Source of the DNA: Lachnospiraceae bacterium
GTDB taxonomy: Bacteria; Bacillota_A; Clostridia; Lachnospirales; Lachnospiraceae
Length of the DNA: 28,294 nucleotides
Assembly: GCA_017516285.1 (NCBI GenBank)
Contig: JAFXDD010000035.1
Span: 1-28,294 of the forward strand
Reading direction: 5' to 3'
Shown: piece after piece, positions 24,290 through 28,294 of the stretch
How the letters are laid out: every line of letters begins with the position of its first letter
Numbering within the stretch: the first letter of the stretch is position 1
Translations under genes and position numbers: made by a program
Notes under the pieces: generated by a model
Databases searched by the model: none
The model's input: the letters and a program-made list of their open reading frames with translations, nothing else
What the model was told of the DNA's origin: nothing

Positions 24290-25222
24290 TTAAGAGCGCT
24301 CAAATACTCTAAGCTTCGCACTCTTACTTCTTGAATTCTCTGCTAATTCCGTGTCACTCGGCAAAATAGGCTTCTTGCTGATGACACGTCCTCTGGATAT
24401 CTGTCCACATGTACAAACCGGAAAACCCGGTGGGCAAATACAAGGATTTTCTGCCTTTTTAAAGGCACTTTTAACTATTCTGTCCTCCAGGGAATGGAAG
24501 GTAATAATACACAACCTGCCGCCCGGATTTAACATATCTATAAATCCATCTAAGGATTCCTTTAGTACATCTAATTCATGATTGCATTCGATGCGGATAG
24601 CTTGAAAAGTCTTCTTGGAAGGGTGTCCATTCATACGCATCTTTGCAGGAATTGCTGCTTTGATAATCTCATTTAACTGTCCGGTAGTCTCAATCACAGC
24701 CTCTGCTCTCGCCTTTACAATATGCTTGGCAATATTTTTGGCAAATTGATCTTCTCCGTAGTCTCTGATAATACGAAACAGCTCCATCTCTGAATACTCA
24801 TTCACAATTTCCATGGCGGAAAGGGTCTGTCTGTCATCCATTCGCATATCCAGTCTGGTGTCATATTTGTAGGAAAAACCTCTTTCTATGGTGTCCAACT
24901 GATAAGAGGAAACTCCCAAATCCAACACAATGCCATCTACATGGGTCACACCCAACTCGTTAAGCCGCTCCCTGGCATAACGGTAATTACTGCGGATAAT
25001 GGTGACCTTGTCACCAAAAGGCGACAATCGACCGGCAGCCGCTTCTATAGCATCTCCATCTTGGTCTATTCCATAGAAATGTCCCTGTGCTCCCAGCCTC
25101 TCACATACATGAAAAGCATGTCCGGCACCACCAAGGGTACCATCCATATATACTCCATCCGGTTTTATACTTAAGTTCTCTATTGTCTCATCTAAAAGCA
25201 CTGAATAATGCTTAAATTCCAT
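24290..25222 (-). CDS. rsmH: 16S rRNA (cytosine-1402-N4)-methyltransferase RsmH (MraW)
   Basis: SAM-dependent enzyme that methylates C1402 of 16S rRNA in the decoding region. 310 aa, as usual. Motifs: [13 protein letters not shown] at the N-terminus, the SAM-binding GTLGGAGH (28-35), [40 protein letters not shown], and a Cys-bearing [13 protein letters not shown] stretch near the C-terminus. AGGAG precedes ATG 25222. It follows mraZ by 9 nt and precedes ftsL by 14 nt, the standard head of a dcw cluster. Confidence 0.97.
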   Translation of the reverse strand: MEFKHYSVLLDETIENLSIKPDGVYMDGTLGGAGHAFHVCERLGAQGHFYGIDQDGDAIEAAAGRLSPFGDKVTIIRSNYRYARERLNELGVTHVDGIVLDLGVSSYQLDTIERGFSYKYDTRLDMRMDDRQTLSAMEIVNEYSEMELFRIIRDYGEDQFAKNIAKHIVKARAEAVIETTGQLNEIIKAAIPAKMRMNGHPSKKTFQAIRIECNHELDVLKESLDGFIDMLNPGGRLCIITFHSLEDRIVKSAFKKAENPCICPPGFPVCTCGQISRGRVISKKPILPSDTELAENSRSKSAKLRVFERS

Positions 25223-25231
25223 AACCTGCTC

Positions 25232-25663
25232 CTATAACCTCAGACCGATGCCGTTTAAGTATTCCATAACCTCTTCCACGTCATCATCATTATTAATTGC
25301 CGCCCATCTGTCTTTATCCCAGATTTCAACGTTACGGCCGCAGCCTACCAGTACTACATCCTTCTCCAAACCCGCATATTCTCTAAGACCTGTAGGAATC
25401 AGGAAGCGTCCCTGCTTGTCCACTTCCACACTGGCAGCACCGGATAAGAAGAAACGAAGTGCCTTTCTGGATTCTCTGTTAGTAATAGACAGGGTAGTAA
25501 GCTTCTCTTCGAAATGAGACCACTCCGTTCGGTCATACACGAATAGACAGCCATCCACTCCCTTTGTCACCACGAATTCCTCACCCAGAGCCTCGCGTAG
25601 CTTAGAAGGTAGTATCAGTCTGCCTTTAGAGTCTACAGTATGATTATATTCGCCTGTATACAT
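25232..25663 (-). CDS. mraZ: Transcriptional regulator MraZ
   Basis: DNA-binding repressor/regulator of its own division cluster. 143 aa with two SpoVT/AbrB-type halves, each showing the DxxxR-type element: VDSKGRLILPSKLRE in the first and VDKQGRFLIPTGLREYA in the second. These fold into a ring that binds repeated DNA boxes. The gene heads the leftward cluster. The RBS is weak (GGTGAT before ATG 25663). Four boxes with 10-bp period lie upstream at 25720-25757, next to the predicted transcription start, consistent with autoregulation. Confidence 0.96.
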   Translation of the reverse strand: MYTGEYNHTVDSKGRLILPSKLREALGEEFVVTKGVDGCLFVYDRTEWSHFEEKLTTLSITNRESRKALRFFLSGAASVEVDKQGRFLIPTGLREYAGLEKDVVLVGCGRNVEIWDKDRWAAINNDDDVEEVMEYLNGIGLRL

Positions 25664-25719
25664 CTAAATCACCGTCCTGCCTAAAATGGGATTTCTTTTG
25701 TGGAAAATTAGGGGTTTTT

Positions 25720-25757
25720 CTCCATTTTACTCCTTTTTGCTCCACTTCCCTCCACTT
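25720..25757 (-). promoter_or_regulatory. Four MraZ-type boxes at 10-bp period
   Basis: On the minus strand AAGTGGAG (25757-25750), AAGTGGAG (25747-25740), AAAAGGAG (25737-25730) and AAATGGAG (25727-25720) recur at exactly 10 bp. E. coli MraZ is known to bind TGGG-type direct repeats separated by 5 nt, i.e. the same period. The boxes lie between the predicted start site and mraZ. Confidence 0.75.
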
Positions 25758-25765
25758 ATAAGTAC

Positions 25766-25794
25766 ACTTTACACGATTTTGAGCTAAATAGCAA
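25766..25794 (-). promoter_or_regulatory. Candidate promoter of the mraZ (dcw) operon
   Basis: On the minus strand -35 TTGCTA (25794-25789), a 17-bp spacer and -10 TAAAGT (25771-25766). Both hexamers are 4 of 6. The predicted start near 25759 abuts the MraZ boxes, which supports the choice. Confidence 0.45.
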
Positions 25795-25970
25795 GTAGAT
25801 TTGGCAAATTTGTAAAACTATTTTTCAAGTACTCCAATATAATATATCAATGCACCCATAACACAATTTAAGGAGCCTCCTTTAACAGTGAGACTCCTTT
25901 TCGCTTGCACATTATGATGAAAATTTACATATTTTGTAATAAGAAATATTTTTCAAGAGGTATATTGTGA
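25795..25970. other. Divergent mraZ-sodC intergenic region with one hairpin
   Basis: No gene is seen. AAGGAGCCTC (25870-25879) and GAGACTCCTT (25890-25899) form a 10-bp inverted repeat with one plus-strand mismatch that becomes G-U on the minus strand. A TATAAT at 25838-25843 has no convincing -35. No clear sodC promoter could be assigned. Confidence 0.5.
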
Positions 25971-26477
25971 ATGAGATGCAGCAATTTCTTAAACTGTGGC
26001 TCTATTCTTGGCCGGATGCCCCATGCAACTGCTGTCATAGGTGGCAGCACCCAGTATCCTGCCGTCGCAGGCCTTGTCCGTTTTTTCCAGACCGATGCCG
26101 GTGTTGTGGTTGCCACAGAGGTTACCGGTCTTCCTGCTCCCGGGGGAGAATGTGCCACCCCGGTTTTTGGTTTTCACATCCATGGTGGTGGTAGTTGCAC
26201 CGGCAATGCTGCTGACCCCTTTGCTGATGCAATGACCCATTATAATCCGGACAAATGTCCGCACCCCTACCATGCCGGTGATCTGCCGCCACTATTTGGC
26301 AACAATGGCTTTGCCTTTTCCGTAGTATTAACCAATAGATTTACAGTCAGTGAAATTATCGGCAAAACCGTCATCATACACTCTAAACAGGACGACTTCA
26401 CAACCCAGCCTGCCGGAAATTCCGGTGATAAAATCGCCTGTGGTGTTATACGGAGCACCCTGCGTAGTGAGGTATAG
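25971..26477 (+). CDS. sodC: Cu/Zn superoxide dismutase family protein, without signal peptide
   Basis: Predicted to dismutate superoxide to oxygen and hydrogen peroxide. All key residues of the Cu/Zn family are present in 168 aa: FHIH (His69, His71), THYNP (His90, bridging), HPYHAGD (His98, His101, Asp104; zinc side), IIHSKQDDF (His137) and the disulfide pair GSCTG (Cys76) and KIACGVI (Cys157). No signal peptide or lipobox is seen, so it should be cytosolic, unlike the periplasmic or exported enzymes of many bacteria. ATG 25971 is preceded by AGAGGT at 9 nt. It is on the plus strand, divergent from mraZ and convergent with the bile salt hydrolase. An Fe-S-rich anaerobe with a Cu/Zn enzyme is unusual but this Firmicute-type form is known. 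Confidence 0.88.
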   Translation: MRCSNFLNCGSILGRMPHATAVIGGSTQYPAVAGLVRFFQTDAGVVVATEVTGLPAPGGECATPVFGFHIHGGGSCTGNAADPFADAMTHYNPDKCPHPYHAGDLPPLFGNNGFAFSVVLTNRFTVSEIIGKTVIIHSKQDDFTTQPAGNSGDKIACGVIRSTLRSEV

Positions 26478-26515
26478 CACAGAACGTTAACGTGACACTT
26501 CGCGCAGACATAACA

Positions 26516-26540
26516 ACCCCCTGCCGGTTTGGCAGGGGGT
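26516..26540. terminator. Bidirectional terminator between sodC and the bile salt hydrolase gene
   Basis: CCCCCTGCC (26517-26525) and GGCAGGGGG (26531-26539), with an extra A-T pair, enclose GGTTT. The 10-bp GC-rich stem sits in the 66-bp gap between two convergent stop codons. The flanking U-runs are short and broken on both strands. Confidence 0.75.
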
Positions 26541-26543
26541 ATC

Positions 26544-27488
26544 TTATATTTCATATTTATAAATTTCAGCCTGATTAAGCTCTACAGCATTCATATCAAC
26601 TGCTGTAACAGTACTGCAATCATAGGTTGTATAATAGTAAATCCCTTTATTTGTATTACAACAGCTAGAATACCTGGTGTATTCATACTGCCCGTCCACT
26701 GACATCACGCACCCCTTAGGCATAGCCACCGAATTCAAAATATGAAAAAACTGACTTACAGATTCCTTCTCTGTGCTTCCCAGACTGGATTTTTGCTTGA
26801 CAAAAACTGCTCGTACAAAACGGGAGGCAGAAGAAAAATCCCCGGGCAATCCAAATGCTCCCAGTCCAAGACTATAATTATCTAACTCTTTTGTCGGACA
26901 AAGATTATTCGCAGCCAGCCCCTCATGAAGTCCCATATAATTGTTCAGATTCATCATATGATAATCAAATGTAGGATTATTCGTCAAAACACCATAAGGA
27001 TTTTCATATATTCTAAGACCACTTTTTATACACTCTACTGTAATTGAATGATTGCTGTCTGAAATAATCCAATGTAATGGCGTCAACGGAAGCTTTTCAC
27101 TAAAATTAACTTTAACTAAATTAATTCTGTCCATCAACACCCTGACTTCATCCATATTTGCACACTGCCCTAAAATCCATGGTATAAATTCAAACGGGGC
27201 AATATTATCCTTTCCTTCTTCATGCTCCTTATACTCTGCATTATACGGAAAATTCAAGCCCGCCATGCTTAAACCCTTTTCATTTGTTGCCTCATAATAC
27301 AAAGGATAACCATCCACAACCGTTGCCATACCTATCATCGCGTAATGCTCCTTTAATGATGCAACACATCTTAACTGAAATTCATACTTCCGGGGTGTTA
27401 TTACCACACACTCTCCATAAGATCTATCCAAATCTAAATTTCTGCCAAAATAATGATCCTTTGCTTTATACGTTACCGCCGTGCACAT
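26544..27488 (-). CDS. bsh: Choloylglycine hydrolase family protein, bile salt hydrolase
   Basis: N-terminal-nucleophile hydrolase that removes glycine or taurine from conjugated bile salts in the cytosol. 314 aa beginning MCTAV, so Cys2 becomes the catalytic N-terminal residue. Other active-site residues are visible: GRNLDLD (Arg16, Asp19), AGLNFP (Asn79), LTNNPTFDYHM (Asn170/171) and SASRFVR (Arg223). The TNNPTFDYHM and GLNFPYNA stretches match bile salt hydrolases better than penicillin V acylases, though the substrate needs assay. ATG 27488 is preceded by AAAGGT/AAGAG. A weak promoter candidate (TTGTTG, 16 bp, TATAGG; 27553-27526) precedes it. It points to a gut habitat. Confidence 0.9.
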   Translation of the reverse strand: MCTAVTYKAKDHYFGRNLDLDRSYGECVVITPRKYEFQLRCVASLKEHYAMIGMATVVDGYPLYYEATNEKGLSMAGLNFPYNAEYKEHEEGKDNIAPFEFIPWILGQCANMDEVRVLMDRINLVKVNFSEKLPLTPLHWIISDSNHSITVECIKSGLRIYENPYGVLTNNPTFDYHMMNLNNYMGLHEGLAANNLCPTKELDNYSLGLGAFGLPGDFSSASRFVRAVFVKQKSSLGSTEKESVSQFFHILNSVAMPKGCVMSVDGQYEYTRYSSCCNTNKGIYYYTTYDCSTVTAVDMNAVELNQAEIYKYEI

Positions 27489-27570
27489 ATTCTGCTCTTA
27501 CCTTTCTTTTATATTTCCAAGCTGACCTATACACTATTATGCCCCTGCAACAATGATTTTAGTAGAATAA

Positions 27571-28053
27571 TTACCATTTCATCTCCAGGTTCTTCCGCTC
27601 CTTGCTCCACTTACACTCCTTCTCTGCCGGACAAGCGTAGCAAGCACGGCTCAATTGGTCTGCTTTGGCAAGCAACGCATTCAGTCCAATGCCATCCATT
27701 TGACTTTTATCACTGTGCGTATAAATAGCACTGACGATTTTCTCCACTTCTTCCTCCGAAAAATCACATTCCTTCAGAATCTCTGGTGCCAGTCCGGCAC
27801 TGACATAGGCATGATTTTCACCGGTCTCATACTGCACATGACGTCCTATATCATGCAAAAGAGCCGCACCATATATCATGTCCCTTGATAAATGATGCGC
27901 CTCCTCTATATTGAGAATATAAGCAATACGAGCCACATCCAAAACATGAGACATATCGTGCCTGCAAAAGACACGATTTTTCTCCTTGACCGCGTTGGCC
28001 TCCATATATTCTTTGAATAATGGGTGCCGTAGAATTTGATTAATTCTGTCCAT
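27571..28053 (-). CDS. HD-domain phosphohydrolase-like protein with C-terminal cysteine cluster
   Basis: Small metal-dependent phosphohydrolase-fold protein of 160 aa. HD residues are visible as CRHDMSHVLDVA (His32, Asp33, His36), LLHDIGRH (His67, Asp68), YTHSD and AKADQLSR (Asp132). The C-terminus holds CYACPAEKECKW (Cys138, Cys141, Cys147), which together with Cys30 could bind zinc or an Fe-S cluster. ATG 28053 follows GGAGGG at 7 nt; the frame is open to 28107 but that part lies in the inverted-repeat element. Substrate is unknown (nucleotide or other phosphate ester). Confidence 0.85.
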   Translation of the reverse strand: MDRINQILRHPLFKEYMEANAVKEKNRVFCRHDMSHVLDVARIAYILNIEEAHHLSRDMIYGAALLHDIGRHVQYETGENHAYVSAGLAPEILKECDFSEEEVEKIVSAIYTHSDKSQMDGIGLNALLAKADQLSRACYACPAEKECKWSKERKNLEMKW

Positions 28054-28074
28054 AAAATTTCCCTCCAAAATTCC

Positions 28075-28294
28075 GGTTTGTGGGGCTGCGGCCACCCCAG
28101 TTTTCAATAAAGGAAGGTATCACACGCTCATTTTTGGGGACGCTCCCGCCGGGCGAAAGGCTGCAGCGGTACTAACCTCGACTTCGGCATTCATGCCTCG
28201 TCTCGCTAAGGACCGGCGCCTTTCAATGCCCCATAAACGAGCGTGTGATACCTTCCTTTTCTGTAGTACTACGATGGCCGCAGACATACAAACC
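28075..28294. repeat. Long inverted-repeat element with structured, GC-rich core (MITE-like or structured RNA), cut by window end
   Basis: Three nested matched arms surround the centre. GGTTTGT (28075-28081) matches ACAAACC (28288-28294). CTGCGGCCA (28086-28094) matches TGGCCGCAG (28275-28283). The inner arm, 21 bp from 28109 to 28129 (AAAGGAAGGTATC...), matches 28239-28259 perfectly. Spacers between arms have nearly equal length (4/4 and 14/15 nt), so the two ends are diverged inverted copies. The core pairs further: TGGGG/CCCCA (28135-28139/28229-28233), GAAAGGC/GCCTTTC (28155-28161/28218-28224), CGGT/ACCG, and a GGCA-TTCA-TGCC hairpin (28186-28197), plus a side stem CCC-GCC-GGG. No open frame fills it. 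The right arm ends at the window edge, so the true end is not visible. Confidence 0.75.

Noticed and set aside
25967..26194. Alternative frame at the start of sodC beginning GTG and reading FLKLWLYSWPDA
   Set aside because: It faintly resembles the start of some related SOD proteins and raised the idea of a frameshift, but the chosen frame is continuous and gives RMPHATAVIGGS leading straight into the SOD domain.
25989..26273. 94-codon minus-strand open frame within sodC
   Set aside because: Antisense to the complete metal-ligand set of the SOD; low-complexity Thr/Gly content only.
26484..26493. 10-bp palindrome ACGTTAACGT after sodC
   Set aside because: Short, isolated and located between convergent genes, where an operator has no obvious target.
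28130..28238. 5S rRNA or tRNA in the core of the right-edge element
   Set aside because: The length is close to 5S and the minus strand has ATGCCGAA, but the helix order and the conserved loop E/helix IV segments of 5S are missing and no tRNA cloverleaf can be drawn.

Overview
The window reads as chromosomal DNA of a spore-forming, gut-associated member of the Clostridia, most likely Lachnospiraceae. The evidence is the moderately AT-rich sequence, strong AAGGAGG-type ribosome binding sites, a division/cell-wall cluster that runs straight into spoIIGA-sigE, a bile salt hydrolase and a NifS/NifU pair. I place it to family by gene content only; no 16S or other marker is present. Almost all genes lie on the minus strand; only a flippase, a DAHP synthase and a Cu/Zn superoxide dismutase are on the plus strand.

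Layout. 1-1574: nifU (cut by the window edge) and nifS, transcribed leftwards from a good promoter with a near-perfect 25-bp palindrome in the leader. 1669-4143: SpoVB-like flippase and DAHP synthase on plus. 4140-8774: leftward genes for a Ser/Thr kinase, an unrecognised 174-aa protein, 3-methyladenine glycosylase, a SpoIIM-like membrane protein, an ADP-ribose-type Nudix hydrolase and an aspartate aminotransferase. 8793-11087: a DUF1887 (Card1/Can2-like) putative nuclease, a PH-domain protein and the riboflavin ECF component RibU. 11102-25794: sigE, spoIIGA, ftsZ, ftsQ, murA, ftsW, murD, mraY, two class B PBPs, ftsL, rsmH and mraZ, read from mraZ towards sigE. 25795-28294: sodC facing a bile salt hydrolase across a shared hairpin terminator, an HD-domain protein, and a long inverted-repeat element reaching the right edge.

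How the genes work together. mraZ to ftsQ supply peptidoglycan precursor enzymes (murD, mraY, murA), septal synthases (ftsW and two PBPs) and divisome parts (ftsL, ftsQ, ftsZ). ftsZ has its own promoter and is followed by a terminator. spoIIGA-sigE then has a promoter with an abnormally long spacer, as in the Spo0A-activated spoIIG promoter of Bacillus, which links septation to early mother-cell gene expression. NifS and NifU form an Fe-S assembly pair.

Most worth a second look: (i) the DUF1887 protein next to a PH-domain protein with no CRISPR array or cas gene in view; (ii) the >=220-bp inverted-repeat element at the right edge; (iii) three inverted repeats that bury the ribosome binding site or start codon of a gene; (iv) the kinase plus unknown-protein pair, whose 3' end contains the terminator of the opposing gene; (v) a lysine/glutamate-rich insertion in region 4 of SigE; and (vi) a four-box, 10-bp-period MraZ-type operator.
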